Source: Longispora albida DSM 44784 | Lineage (GTDB): Bacteria; Actinomycetota; Actinomycetes; Mycobacteriales; Micromonosporaceae | Direction: 5' to 3' | Assembly (NCBI RefSeq): GCF_000379825.1 | Contig: NZ_KB903825.1 | Location: forward strand, 666,584-730,583 | Length of the DNA stretch: 64,000 nt | Shown: piece by piece, positions 17,890 to 26,446 of the stretch | How the letters are laid out: the number at the start of each line of letters is the position of its first letter | How positions within the stretch are numbered: the first letter of the stretch is position 1 | The notes under the pieces: model-generated | The model's input: the letters and a program-made list of their open reading frames with translations, nothing else | What the model was told of the DNA's origin: nothing | Databases searched by the model: none | Made by a program: the position numbers and the translations under genes

Positions 17890-19833
17890 CTAGGCGACGA
17901 CCCGCTCGACGCGCGGCTTGAGCGCGAGCTGCGAGGCGTTGTGCTGGATGCCCGGGTCGAGGGTCCGGTCGACGTAGATCGCGTACCACAGGCAGAAGAT
18001 CAGCATCGTCCACACCTTGCGGCTGTAGTCGCCCTCGCCGGCCCGGTGCGCGTCGAGCATCCGCTGGGCGTAGGCCAGGTCGACGAGGCCGTCGGCGCCG
18101 GAGGTGGCGAAGACGTGCTTCGTCCACTCGTACATCTCGTTGCGCAGCCAGACCCGGATCGGGGTCGGGAAGCCGAGCTTCTTCCGGTTGACGATCTCCG
18201 GCGGGACGACGCCGCGCAGGGCCTGGCGCAGCGCGTACTTCGTCTCGGCGGACTTCGGCGGCAGCTTCAGGTCGACCGGCAGGTCGGCGGCGACGTTGAA
18301 CACCTCGTAGTCGAGGAACGGCACCCGGACCTCAAGCGAGTTGGCCATCGACATCCTGTCCGCCTTGACGAGGATGTCGCCGCGCAGCCAGGTGTACAGG
18401 TCGACGTACTGCATCTTCGTCACGTCGTCGAGGTTGGCGGCCTCGGCGTAGATCCCGTCGGTCACGTCGGTGTACCGCACGCCCGGGTCGTAGCGCCGCA
18501 TGACCTCGCGCTTCTCGTCCTCGTTGAACATGCGGGCGTTGCCGTAGTACCGCTCGGTGATCGGCGTCGTGCCGCGTTCGAGGAAGCTCTTGCCCTTGAC
18601 GCCCTCGGGGATCACCTTGGACACCGCGCGCAGGCCCTTCTGCACGCCACCCGGCAGGCCGGACACCGAGCGCAGGGACAGCGGCTCGCGGTAGATCGTG
18701 TAGCCGCCGAAGAACTCGTCGGCGCCCTCGCCGGACAGCGCCACGGTCACGTGCTCACCGGCCAGCTTGGACACGTAGTAGAGCGGGACGAGCGCCGGGT
18801 CGGCGACCGGGTCGTCGAGGTGCCAGACGATCTTCGGCAGGGCGTCCATCATCATCTGCGCGGTGACGACGACCGGGAACGTCTTCACGCCCAGGTGCCG
18901 GGCCGAGTCCTGGGCGACGTCCAGCTCGGAGTACCCCTCGACGTCCATCGCGGCCGTGAAGGTCAGGATGTTCGGGTTGAACTCGCGGGCCAGGGCGACG
19001 ATCGCCGTCGAGTCGATGCCGCTGGACAGGAACGCGCCGACCGGCACGTCCGAGCGCATGTGCATCCGGACGGACTCGCGGAGCGCCTCACGGATCTCGG
19101 CGTACTTGCGCTCGGGGTCGGAGACGGCTGTCGGGCGGAACTCCGGCTTCCAGTACCGCATGATCTCCATCGAGCCGCCCGGCTGGTACGTGAAGCACTC
19201 GCCGGAGCCGAGCCGGGAGATCCCGCGCGTGAGGGTGGCGGGCTCCGGCACGTACTGGAGGGTCAGGTAGTGCGAGAGGCTGGCGGCGTCGATGCCGGAG
19301 TCGCCGGTACGGGCGGCGGCGGAGAAGGGCATCAGCGCCTTCTTCTCGCTGGCCGTGTAGAGCCCGTCCTCGGTGACCGTGTAGAACAGCGGCTTGATGC
19401 CGAAGGGGTCACGCGCGCCGAACGCCGTCTTCGACTGGGTGTCCCAGATCAGGAAGGCGAACATGCCGCGCAGCTTCTTGACGGCCTGCGGGCCCCAGTA
19501 GTGGTACGCGGCGACGATCGCCTCGGCGTCACCCTCCGTGGCGAACTCCGCGCCGAACTGCCGGGCGAGTTCCTCACGCAGCTCGATGTAGTTGTAGATC
19601 TCGCCGTTGAACGTCAGCACGTAGCGCTTGCCCGCGTACCAGATGGGCTGGTGGCTGTTCTCGACGTCGATGATCGACAGCCGCCGGAAGCCGAGCAGGA
19701 CGTCGTCACCCGCCGTGTGCACCTCCCCCTCGTCGGGGCCGCGGTGCTGGATGGTGTCCAAGGCGGCCTCGAACGCCTCGCGGTGCAGGCCGGCCGTTCC
19801 GTGAGCGCTGACGAAGGTGAGCAGTCCACACAT
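17890..19833 (-). CDS. asnB: Asparagine synthetase (glutamine-hydrolysing)
   Basis: This 647-residue protein starts MCGLLTF, giving Cys2 as the N-terminal nucleophile of the class II glutaminase domain. The glutaminase domain continues with HRGPDEGEV, FRRLSIID and FNGEIYNY. The synthetase domain has the ATP pyrophosphatase loop FLSSGIDSTAIVALA and later LSGEGADEFFGGYTIY. It converts aspartate, glutamine and ATP to asparagine and glutamate. The start is fixed by the need for Cys2. The C-terminal extension after about residue 600 is typical of the long actinobacterial form. It is divergent from the XRE-cupin regulator, 57 bases away. Confidence 0.93.
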   Translation of the reverse strand: MCGLLTFVSAHGTAGLHREAFEAALDTIQHRGPDEGEVHTAGDDVLLGFRRLSIIDVENSHQPIWYAGKRYVLTFNGEIYNYIELREELARQFGAEFATEGDAEAIVAAYHYWGPQAVKKLRGMFAFLIWDTQSKTAFGARDPFGIKPLFYTVTEDGLYTASEKKALMPFSAAARTGDSGIDAASLSHYLTLQYVPEPATLTRGISRLGSGECFTYQPGGSMEIMRYWKPEFRPTAVSDPERKYAEIREALRESVRMHMRSDVPVGAFLSSGIDSTAIVALAREFNPNILTFTAAMDVEGYSELDVAQDSARHLGVKTFPVVVTAQMMMDALPKIVWHLDDPVADPALVPLYYVSKLAGEHVTVALSGEGADEFFGGYTIYREPLSLRSVSGLPGGVQKGLRAVSKVIPEGVKGKSFLERGTTPITERYYGNARMFNEDEKREVMRRYDPGVRYTDVTDGIYAEAANLDDVTKMQYVDLYTWLRGDILVKADRMSMANSLEVRVPFLDYEVFNVAADLPVDLKLPPKSAETKYALRQALRGVVPPEIVNRKKLGFPTPIRVWLRNEMYEWTKHVFATSGADGLVDLAYAQRMLDAHRAGEGDYSRKVWTMLIFCLWYAIYVDRTLDPGIQHNASQLALKPRVERVVA

Positions 19834-19890
19834 GGCTCCTATCCTGTCACGCCACCGCCCCGCCGGCGCCGCCCGGTTACGCTGCTGTGC

Positions 19891-20436
19891 GTGTCCACCA
19901 TGCAAGCCGTTCTCGCCGCGAACCTCCGCACCCTCCGCGCGGCCCGCAACATCTCCCTGTCCGAGCTGAGCCGCCGGTCAGGGATCGGCAAAGCCACGCT
20001 GTCCCAGCTGGAGGGCCCGGGCGGCAACCCGACGATCGAGACGCTGTTCTCCCTGTCCCGCGCGCTGGACGTGCCGGTGTCAGCCCTGGTCTCCGAGGCG
20101 GACCGCAGCGCGATCGCGCTGGTCAGGGCCGGTGAGGGCACCAAGATCGCCGGGGCGGCCGTCGACCTGCGGCTGCTGCACCGGCTCGACGCCGGCCGCA
20201 GCATCATCGAGGTCTACGAGCAGGTCGTCCGGCCGGGCACCGTGCAGCACTCGGAGGGCCATCCGGGCCTGGAGCACATCCACCTGGTGTCCGGCGTGCT
20301 GCGGGTCGGCCCGCCCCACGACCCGTTCGAGCTGCGCGCCGGGGACTATGTCTGCTTCTCCGCCTCGATGCCCCATTCCTATGAGGCGGTCGGCGGCCCG
20401 ACCCTCGCGACGCTCATCCTCCAGCACTCCGCATAA
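19891..20436 (+). CDS. XRE-family regulator with cupin domain
   Basis: This 181-residue protein starts at GTG 19891 (an ATG three codons later is possible). The N-terminal helix-turn-helix reads LRTLRAARNISLSELSRRSG then IGKATLSQLEG (residues about 12-45). A C-terminal cupin barrel follows, with PGTVQHSEGHPGLEHIHLVSG and the late LRAGDYVCFSASMPHSYEA. XRE-cupin proteins usually repress or activate neighbouring catabolic or amino-acid genes in response to a small ligand held in the cupin. It sits between asnB (divergent) and the hydroxyproline operon (same strand, 278 bases on), so either could be its target. I favour the hydroxyproline operon because of the operator found there. Confidence 0.85.
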   Translation: MSTMQAVLAANLRTLRAARNISLSELSRRSGIGKATLSQLEGPGGNPTIETLFSLSRALDVPVSALVSEADRSAIALVRAGEGTKIAGAAVDLRLLHRLDAGRSIIEVYEQVVRPGTVQHSEGHPGLEHIHLVSGVLRVGPPHDPFELRAGDYVCFSASMPHSYEAVGGPTLATLILQHSA

Positions 20437-20617
20437 ACCCGCACAACCCCAAAACCATAATTTTGTACCTGCTGCCATCAGGCACCCCGGCTGCCCGGTA
20501 AGTCCCTGACGAGCACAAAGTCCCCGGAAAACGCGCCAAGTCCGGAGCACCCCGGGGTGGTTTCGCGGGAGAATGACGGAGTATCAGGCGAGCCGGTAAT
20601 ACACCACACACCACACC

Positions 20618-20691
20618 TTGACGTCCCGGGCCGGTGCGCCTAGTGTGGCGAACGAATTCGTTCGGTATAGCGAACACCCAGCGAACACCCA
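20618..20691 (+). promoter_or_regulatory. Promoter and phased operator array of the hydroxyproline operon
   Basis: A sigma70-type promoter is readable: -35 TTGACG (20618-20623), a 17-base spacer and -10 TAGTGT (20641-20646), placing the start near 20653. A perfect 16-bp palindrome, CGAACGAATTCGTTCG (20649-20664), covers that start. Two further CGAAC half-sites at 20671 and 20682 lie in a direct repeat CGAACACCCAG. All four half-site starts (20649, 20660 inverted, 20671, 20682) are 11 bases apart, one helical turn. This position suits a repressor. The rest of the gap 20437-20617 shows nothing I can name. Confidence 0.65.
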
Positions 20692-20714
20692 GTACCCGAG
20701 GAGACCGGAGTCCA

Positions 20715-21827
20715 GTGCACAGCGACGTGGCCATCATCGGCGCCGGGATCATCGGCGCCGCGACGGCGTACGAGCTGGCCAGGGCCGGGGTCTCCGTGAC
20801 GGTGATCGACCGGGGCGCGCTGGCCGGCGGCACCACCTCCGGCGGCGAGGGCAACCTGCTGGTCTCCGACAAGCCGCCGGGCGCCGAGCTGGACCTGGCC
20901 CGCGACTCGCTCCGCCGCTGGCGCGAGCTGGACCCGGGCGACATCGAGCTGGAGCCCAAGGGCGGCATCCTGGTCGCCCGCAGCCCCGAGGCGGCCAAGG
21001 CGCTCGCCGAGCTGACCGCCACGCACCGCGAGGCCGGCGTCGACGGCCGGGACCTGAGCCTGTCGGAGCTGGCCGAGCGCGAGCCGCACCTGACCCGCGA
21101 CGTGGCCGGCGCCGCGTACTACCCCGAGGACAGCCAGGTCCAGCCGGTCCTGGCCACCGCGGCTCTCCTCACCGCCGCCCGCCGTCTCGGCGCGACCCTG
21201 CTCACCGGGGCCGCGGTGACCGGGATCGAGCCGGGGCGCGCGGTGCGCACCGCGAGCACCACCGTCCACGCTGGGCAGATCGTGATCGCCGCCGGGCCGT
21301 GGTCCGGCGAGGTCGCGAAGCTGGCGGGTGCCGACCTGCCGATCCAGCCCCGCCGGGGCATGGTGCTGGTCACGGGTGCCGTGCCGAAGCTGGTGCACCA
21401 CAAGGTCTACGACGCGAGCTACCTGGCCGCCGTCGCGAGTGACGACGCGGGCCTGCAGGCCTCGGCGGTCGTGGAAGGTACGCCGGCCGGGCCGATCCTG
21501 ATCGGGTCGACCCGCGAGCGGATCGGTTTCGACGCGCGGATCAGGGTCGAGGCGCTGCGGGTGCTCGCCCAGGGCGCACTCGGCTTGTTCCCGTCGCTGG
21601 CCGGGGTGAAGATCCTCCGGGCGTACGGCGGCTTCCGGCCCTACGCGCCCGACCACCTGCCGGTCATCGGCGAGGACCCGCACCGGCCCGGCCTGTGGTA
21701 CGCGACCGGGCACGAGGGCGCCGGCATCGGCCTGGCCCCGGCGACGGGCGCGCTGCTCGCCGCGCTCATGACCGGTGGCGTGCCGAGCGTCGACCCCGTT
21801 CCCTTCTCTCCAGCCCGGTTCGGGTGA
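20715..21827 (+). CDS. FAD-dependent amino-acid dehydrogenase, probable D-hydroxyproline dehydrogenase subunit
   Basis: This 370-residue protein starts at GTG 20715 and opens with the FAD-binding motif GAGIIGAATAYELARAG. Later it has GGTTSGGEGNL, RRGMVLVTG and the C-terminal GLWYATGHEGAGIGLAPATG typical of the D-amino-acid oxidase / glycine oxidase (DAO) family. In hydroxyproline catabolism the DAO-type subunit oxidises cis-4-hydroxy-D-proline to pyrroline-4-hydroxy-2-carboxylate, passing electrons to the partner FeS-flavoprotein encoded next. The gene is first in the operon and ends 10 bases before that partner. Substrate assignment rests on the operon context. Confidence 0.8.
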   Translation: MHSDVAIIGAGIIGAATAYELARAGVSVTVIDRGALAGGTTSGGEGNLLVSDKPPGAELDLARDSLRRWRELDPGDIELEPKGGILVARSPEAAKALAELTATHREAGVDGRDLSLSELAEREPHLTRDVAGAAYYPEDSQVQPVLATAALLTAARRLGATLLTGAAVTGIEPGRAVRTASTTVHAGQIVIAAGPWSGEVAKLAGADLPIQPRRGMVLVTGAVPKLVHHKVYDASYLAAVASDDAGLQASAVVEGTPAGPILIGSTRERIGFDARIRVEALRVLAQGALGLFPSLAGVKILRAYGGFRPYAPDHLPVIGEDPHRPGLWYATGHEGAGIGLAPATGALLAALMTGGVPSVDPVPFSPARFG

Positions 21828-21837
21828 GGCGGCAGTC

Positions 21838-23517
21838 ATGACCAGGATTCCCGAGGACCCGGCCGGGGTGTTCCCCGATCCGGCGACGATCACTGTGGAC
21901 GGTCAGTCCCGCCCGGCACGGGCCGGCGAGTCCGTGGCCGCGGCCCTGATCGCCGACGGCCGGGCCGCCTGGCGCGAGACCCGTACCGGCGGGAAGCCGC
22001 GCGGCGTGTTCTGCGGCATCGGCGCGTGCTTCGACTGTCTGGTCACCGTGAACGGCGAGACCGACGTGCGGGCCTGCCTGCGCCAGGTGTGCGACGGCGA
22101 CGAGATCACGACCACGGCACCCGAGGTGTCCGCCCGCCCGCCGCGCGTACCGGCCGCCGACGTCTCGGTGCCGATCGTCGTGGTCGGGGCCGGTCCCGCC
22201 GGGCTGCACGCCGCGCTCGCGGCCGCCGGCGCCGGGGCCCGCGTCCTCCTGCTCGACTCGAACCCGCGGGGCGGCGGCCAGTACCACCGCCAGCTGCCCG
22301 AGAGCTTCCGCGCGTCCCGCCCGGAGAAGGCCCATCCCGGCCAGGCCGAGGCTGCGGCACTGCTCGCGAGGATCGCCGGCCACGAGCTGATCGAGCACCG
22401 TCCGAACACGACGGTGTGGGCGGCCGAGGCGGCCGAGCCCGCGTTGCGGCCAGGAGGAAGCAACCCGGCCGAGGCCGGCGAGGCCGGGCATGTTCTCCAC
22501 ACCACCACCGGTACCGTGCGCGCCGAGCGGGTCGTGCTCGCGACCGGGGCCTACGACCGGGCCGTGCCGTTCCCCGGCTGGGATCTGCCGGGTGTCTACA
22601 CGGCCGGTGCTGCCCAGGCGCTCGTCAAGGGCCAGCGGGTCCGGCCGGGGAGCCGGATGCTGGTCGGCGGTACCGGCCCGTTCCTGCTGCCCGTCGCGAG
22701 CGGGCTGCTCGCCGCCGGGGTCAAGCTCGAAGGCGTGCTGGAGGCCAACCGGCCGGCCGGCGGCTGGCTGCGGCGGCCGGGCATCCTGGCCAGCGCGCCG
22801 TCGAAGCTGCTCGAAGCCGCGAAGTACAACCTGACTCTGGCGAGGCACGGCCTGCGCGTGGCCAACGGCCAGGCCATCGTCGCGGTGCACGGCAGCCGGC
22901 GGGTCGAGGCGGCCACGGTCGCCAGGCTCCGTCCGGACTGGACGATCGAGTCGACGCGGACGGTCGAGGTCGACGCGGTGGCGATCGGCTACGGCTTCAC
23001 CCCGCAGCTCGAACTGGCGATCGCGCTCGGTTGCTCGGCCGGCGCGTTCGTCGATGTGGACAGCCAGCAGCTGACCAGCGTGCCCGGCGTGTACGCCGCC
23101 GGCGAGCTGACCGGCATCGGGGGTGCTGTGCTGTCAGCGGCCGAGGGCCGCATCGCCGGGCTGGCCGCCGCCGGGGCCGTCCCCGACCAGCGGGCGGCCC
23201 GGACGCGCGGCCGGTACGCGCGGTTCGCCACGGCCCTCGCCGAGATCTACCCGGTCCGGGACGGCTGGCAGTCCTGGCTGGACGAGACGACCCTGGTCTG
23301 CCGGTGCGAGGAGGTCTCGTACCAGACGATCAGGGACACGGTCACCGAGCACGCGGTGACCGGCACGAAGACCCTGAAGCTCTGCACCCGGGCAGGTCTT
23401 GGCTGGTGCCAGGGCCGGGTCTGCGGCCGCAACGTCGCCGACCTCACCGGCCTGCCAGCCGCCGACCACCGGCCGGTGGCCAGCCCGATCTGCCTCGGCG
23501 ACCTCGCCGGGGCCTGA
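21838..23517 (+). CDS. Fused [2Fe-2S]/FAD/Bfd electron-transfer subunit of D-hydroxyproline dehydrogenase
   Basis: This 559-residue protein has three parts. Residues about 15-95 form a ferredoxin-like domain with C59-x4-C64-x2-C67-x12-C80. Next comes an FAD/NAD-binding pyridine nucleotide-disulphide reductase fold with VVGAGPAGLHAALAAAGAGA, and LATGAYDRAVPFPGWDLPGVYTAGA in the middle. The C-terminus is a Bfd-like [2Fe-2S] segment with CRC at 488-490 and further cysteines near 516 and 524. It resembles HcnA and HcnB fused into one chain, whereas Pseudomonas-type D-hydroxyproline dehydrogenase keeps the small FeS subunit separate. It should accept electrons from the DAO-type subunit and feed the respiratory chain. 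Confidence 0.82.
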   Translation: MTRIPEDPAGVFPDPATITVDGQSRPARAGESVAAALIADGRAAWRETRTGGKPRGVFCGIGACFDCLVTVNGETDVRACLRQVCDGDEITTTAPEVSARPPRVPAADVSVPIVVVGAGPAGLHAALAAAGAGARVLLLDSNPRGGGQYHRQLPESFRASRPEKAHPGQAEAAALLARIAGHELIEHRPNTTVWAAEAAEPALRPGGSNPAEAGEAGHVLHTTTGTVRAERVVLATGAYDRAVPFPGWDLPGVYTAGAAQALVKGQRVRPGSRMLVGGTGPFLLPVASGLLAAGVKLEGVLEANRPAGGWLRRPGILASAPSKLLEAAKYNLTLARHGLRVANGQAIVAVHGSRRVEAATVARLRPDWTIESTRTVEVDAVAIGYGFTPQLELAIALGCSAGAFVDVDSQQLTSVPGVYAAGELTGIGGAVLSAAEGRIAGLAAAGAVPDQRAARTRGRYARFATALAEIYPVRDGWQSWLDETTLVCRCEEVSYQTIRDTVTEHAVTGTKTLKLCTRAGLGWCQGRVCGRNVADLTGLPAADHRPVASPICLGDLAGA

Positions 23518-23565
23518 AGACCACTGACTACCCCTCGGATCACTCCAGTAGCAAAGGACCGCTGA

Positions 23566-24474
23566 ATGAGCATCGATCTCCGTGGCGTCATCGTCGCCAC
23601 CGCACTGCCGTACGCCGCTGACGCCTCGGCCCCGGCCGGCCTGCGGGTCGACTACGATGCCTACGCCGAGCACTGCTCGTGGCTGGTCGCTAACGGCTGC
23701 CGCGGCGTGACTCCGAATGGCTCGCTCGGTGAGTACTCATCGCTCACCGACGAGGAGCGCGCACAGGCCGTCCGGACCGCCGTGGCCGCGGTCGGGCCGG
23801 AGGGTGTCGTGGTGGCAGGGGTGTCAGCACCGGGCGCGCACCAGGCCCGGTACTGGGCGGAGCAGGCCGCTGAGGCCGGGGCGCACGGTGTGCTGTGCCT
23901 CCCCCCGACCATGTACCGGGCCAACCGGGCCGAGATCGTGCACCACTTCGCCGAGGTGGCGAAGGTCGGGCTGCCGGTCATGGTCTACAACAACCCGATC
24001 GACACCAAGGTCGACCTGACCCCGGAGATCCTCGCCGAGATCGCCACGCTCGACAACGTGGTCGCGGTCAAGGAGTTCTCCGGTGACGTCCGGCGCGTGC
24101 TGGAGATCCGCGAGGCCGCTCCGGACCTCGACGTGGTGGCCGGCGCCGACGACGTGGTCGTGGAGAGCCTGCTGATGGGCGCGACCGGCTGGCTGGCCGG
24201 CTTCCCGAACGTGTTCCCGAAGGAGTCGGCAGAGCTGTACAAGCTGGCCATCTCCGGTGACGTGGCCGGCGCCCGCGCGCTGTACGAGCCGCTGGTCGCC
24301 GCCTTCCGCTGGGACTCGCGCACCGAGTTCGTCCAGGCCATCAAGCTGGGCATGGAGCTCGTCGGCCGCCCGGGTGGCCCGAGCCGCCCGCCGCGTGGCC
24401 CGCTGTCGGAGACCCAGACCGCGCAGATCAAGGCCGACATGGACAAGGCCATCTCGTACCTGGCCAGCCGGTAG
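23566..24474 (+). CDS. Pyrroline-4-hydroxy-2-carboxylate deaminase (DapA superfamily)
   Basis: This 302-residue TIM-barrel protein of the dihydrodipicolinate synthase family has Schiff-base Lys169 in VVAVKEFSGD, Tyr141 in MVYNNP, and TPNGSLGEYSSLTDEE as the substrate loop. In this operon the expected reaction is deamination and dehydration of pyrroline-4-hydroxy-2-carboxylate to alpha-ketoglutarate semialdehyde. The gene is preceded by AAAGGA before the ATG and lies 48 bases after the dehydrogenase gene. Without the context it could be any aldolase of the family. The next pathway enzyme, the semialdehyde dehydrogenase, is not in this window. Confidence 0.8.
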   Translation: MSIDLRGVIVATALPYAADASAPAGLRVDYDAYAEHCSWLVANGCRGVTPNGSLGEYSSLTDEERAQAVRTAVAAVGPEGVVVAGVSAPGAHQARYWAEQAAEAGAHGVLCLPPTMYRANRAEIVHHFAEVAKVGLPVMVYNNPIDTKVDLTPEILAEIATLDNVVAVKEFSGDVRRVLEIREAAPDLDVVAGADDVVVESLLMGATGWLAGFPNVFPKESAELYKLAISGDVAGARALYEPLVAAFRWDSRTEFVQAIKLGMELVGRPGGPSRPPRGPLSETQTAQIKADMDKAISYLASR

Positions 24475-24489
24475 CTGGGAGGCACACCG

Positions 24490-25479
24490 ATGAGGTTCTC
24501 CCGGTACTTCACGGCGGTCGACTCCCACACCGAGGGGATGCCGACCCGGGTCATCACGGGCGGGGTCGGCGTGATCCCCGGCGCCAGCATGGCCGAGCGG
24601 CGCGAGTACTTCCTTGAGCACATGGACGACATCCGCACGCTCCTGATGTACGAGCCGCGCGGGCACGCCGCGATGTCCGGGGCGATCCTCCAGCCCCCGA
24701 CCAGGCCGGACGCCGACTACGGCGTGCTGTACATCGAGGTGTCCGGCTGCCTGCCGATGTGCGGGCACGGCACGATCGGCGTCGCGACGGTCCTCGTCGA
24801 GACGGGCATGGTCACGGTGACCGAGCCGGTGACGAAGGTCCGGCTGGAGACTCCGGCCGGGCTCGTCGAGTGCTCGGTGGCGGTGAAGGACGGCCGGGCC
24901 GAGTCGGTCACCCTGACGAACGTGCCAGCGTTCTGCGTCGAGCTGGATGCCACAGTGGACGTTCCAGGCCTCGGCCAGGTGCGCTACGACCTGGCCTTCG
25001 GCGGCAACTTCTACGCGTTCGTCAAGCTGGAGGAGCTCGGCCTCCCCTTCGACCGGGCCGCGAAGGAGGAGCTGATCAAGGCGGGGCTGGCCATCATGGA
25101 CGCCATCCCGGCCCCGAAGCACCCCGAGTTCCCCACGTACGGCGTGCACCACGTGTACCTGGAGGCGCCCGGCTCCGACGCCACGCACTCCCGGCACGCG
25201 ATGGCCATCCACCCGGGCTGGTTCGACCGCTCGCCGTGCGGCACCGGTACCAGCGCGCGGATGGCCCAGCTGCACGCGCGTGGTGAGCTGGGGCTGGAGC
25301 AGGACTTCGTCAACGAGTCCTTCATCGGCACCCGCTTCATCGGCCGGCTGGTCGGGGACGCCCAGGTCGGCGAGTACCCGGCCGTGATCCCGACCGTCAC
25401 CGGGCGGGCCTGGATCACGGGCATGGGGCAGTACCTGCTCGACCCGGAGGACCCGTTCCCGGCGGGCTTCCTGCTCTAG
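24490..25479 (+). CDS. 4-hydroxyproline 2-epimerase (proline racemase family)
   Basis: This 329-residue protein carries both catalytic cysteines of the proline racemase family: Cys91 in MCGHGTIG and Cys250 in SPCGTGTSA. Two thiols are used by proline racemase and hydroxyproline epimerase, while dehydratase relatives have Thr at the second position. It should convert trans-4-hydroxy-L-proline to cis-4-hydroxy-D-proline, the first step of the pathway encoded by this operon. A GGGAGG ribosome binding site precedes ATG 24490, 15 bases after the deaminase stop. A strong terminator follows at 25491. Confidence 0.88.
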   Translation: MRFSRYFTAVDSHTEGMPTRVITGGVGVIPGASMAERREYFLEHMDDIRTLLMYEPRGHAAMSGAILQPPTRPDADYGVLYIEVSGCLPMCGHGTIGVATVLVETGMVTVTEPVTKVRLETPAGLVECSVAVKDGRAESVTLTNVPAFCVELDATVDVPGLGQVRYDLAFGGNFYAFVKLEELGLPFDRAAKEELIKAGLAIMDAIPAPKHPEFPTYGVHHVYLEAPGSDATHSRHAMAIHPGWFDRSPCGTGTSARMAQLHARGELGLEQDFVNESFIGTRFIGRLVGDAQVGEYPAVIPTVTGRAWITGMGQYLLDPEDPFPAGFLL

Positions 25480-25490
25480 AAGCCGCCGGA

Positions 25491-25523
25491 GGGGCCACTG
25501 TGGATAACCACGGTGGCCCCTTT
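25491..25523. terminator. Terminator of the hydroxyproline operon (probably two-way)
   Basis: A 13-bp stem with one G-U pair (GGGGCCACTGTGG at 25491-25503 and its partner at 25508-25520) closes an ATAA loop and is followed by TTT. It lies between the operon and a convergent minus-strand gene whose stop is at 25528, so it may serve both. Confidence 0.75.
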
Positions 25524-25527
25524 CGCG

Positions 25528-26202
25528 TCAGCGGCGCAGCCGGTACCAGGTGTAGCCGCCGAGCGTGACCGCCGACCAGGCCAGCGCCACGGCGGTGATC
25601 ACGAGGAGCGTGCCGGTGCCTGCGTTGTCGTTGAGGGCGCGCGGGACGGTGAGCATCGGCGGTACGAGCCACGGGACCGGTGACCAGCGCTGGTCGAGGA
25701 CGGCCGTCACGACCACGGCACCGGCCAGCAGCAGCGCACCGGGCCCTGCGGCGCGGGTGACGGCCCGGCTGGCCCAGGCACCGATGGCCACCGCCGCCGG
25801 TACGAAGATGAGGTGTGCCCAGGCGCCCACGACCAGCGACCGTGGCGACAGGTCGCTGGAACGGATCCCGCCGACCAGCCAGGGCAGGACCAGCGAGGCC
25901 GCGATCACCGGCCCGGCCGTCAGGGCTGCGGCGGCGAGCCCGGCGGTGACCTCCCGCCGGTGCGAGCCGAGCGCCACGGCCGCCAGGCCGCGCTGGCCGT
26001 CGGGCTCGGCGTCGAGCAGGAGCTTGACCTGGATGGCCAGCACCGGGAAGAGCAGCATGGCCGACAGGCCGTACACCTCGGCGGCACTGCCCGGCTCGCC
26101 AGCCTGGATCGCGGCGAGCAGCAGCAGGATGCCGGCCGGGGCGATCAGGCCGCGCTGGCCGCGCACGAAACCGGTCAGCCGCATGCGGATCAGCGCGTTC
26201 AC
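25528..26202 (-). CDS. Putative ABC transporter permease-like membrane protein
   Basis: This 224-residue hydrophobic protein has about six membrane segments, starting MNALIRMRLTGFVRGQRGLIAPAG from GTG 26202. The start (basic residues, then a first membrane span) and the overall length are like the permeases of simple two-component ABC exporters, which lack clear motifs. The upstream frame ends in a GTGA overlap with this start, and that upstream product looks like the two ends of an ABC ATPase with the middle missing. If so, this permease has lost its own ATPase and may be non-functional or use another one. Confidence 0.6.
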   Translation of the reverse strand: MNALIRMRLTGFVRGQRGLIAPAGILLLLAAIQAGEPGSAAEVYGLSAMLLFPVLAIQVKLLLDAEPDGQRGLAAVALGSHRREVTAGLAAAALTAGPVIAASLVLPWLVGGIRSSDLSPRSLVVGAWAHLIFVPAAVAIGAWASRAVTRAAGPGALLLAGAVVVTAVLDQRWSPVPWLVPPMLTVPRALNDNAGTGTLLVITAVALAWSAVTLGGYTWYRLRR

Positions 26203-26315
26203 AGGGCACGCACCTGGATGTCGCTGTGGCCGGCGGCCCGCAGCATCGCCACGGTGAGCACCCGCGGGCTCCCGGGGCCGCACCTGAGCCAGACCTTCCC
26301 GAACCGCACAGTCAC
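26199..26315 (-). pseudogene. Internally deleted ABC-transporter ATPase remnant
   Basis: From GTG 26315 the frame encodes only 38 residues. The first part (VTVRFGKVWLRCGPGSPRVL) looks like the first strand of an ABC ATPase domain. The second part (VAMLRAAGHSDIQVRAL) looks like the usual C-terminal tail of such ATPases. Walker A, signature and Walker B are all absent. The stop still overlaps the permease GTG by 4 bases, as expected for a coupled ATPase-permease pair. The simplest reading is one in-frame deletion that joined the two ends. A chance short frame is the alternative. Confidence 0.45.
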
Positions 26316-26415
26316 GCCCCCGATCCCGTATCCACCTTGGACGATCGTAGCCACCCGCTGGCGTGACCTTCGTCCCTCAACTGGACACCCGGGCACACCC
26401 TGCCTACAGTTTTGT

Positions 26416-26429
26416 ACTGACCAGTCAGT
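26416..26429. promoter_or_regulatory. Probable TetR operator of the YhgE operon
   Basis: ACTGAC at 26416-26421 and GTCAGT at 26424-26429 form a perfect 6+6 inverted repeat around CA, 17 bases before the ATG of the first gene at 26447. TetR-family regulators bind short palindromes of this kind, and the operon's third gene is a TetR regulator. Self-repression of the operon is the likely scheme. Confidence 0.55.
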
Positions 26430-26446
26430 TCAAGAGTGGAGGCGGC

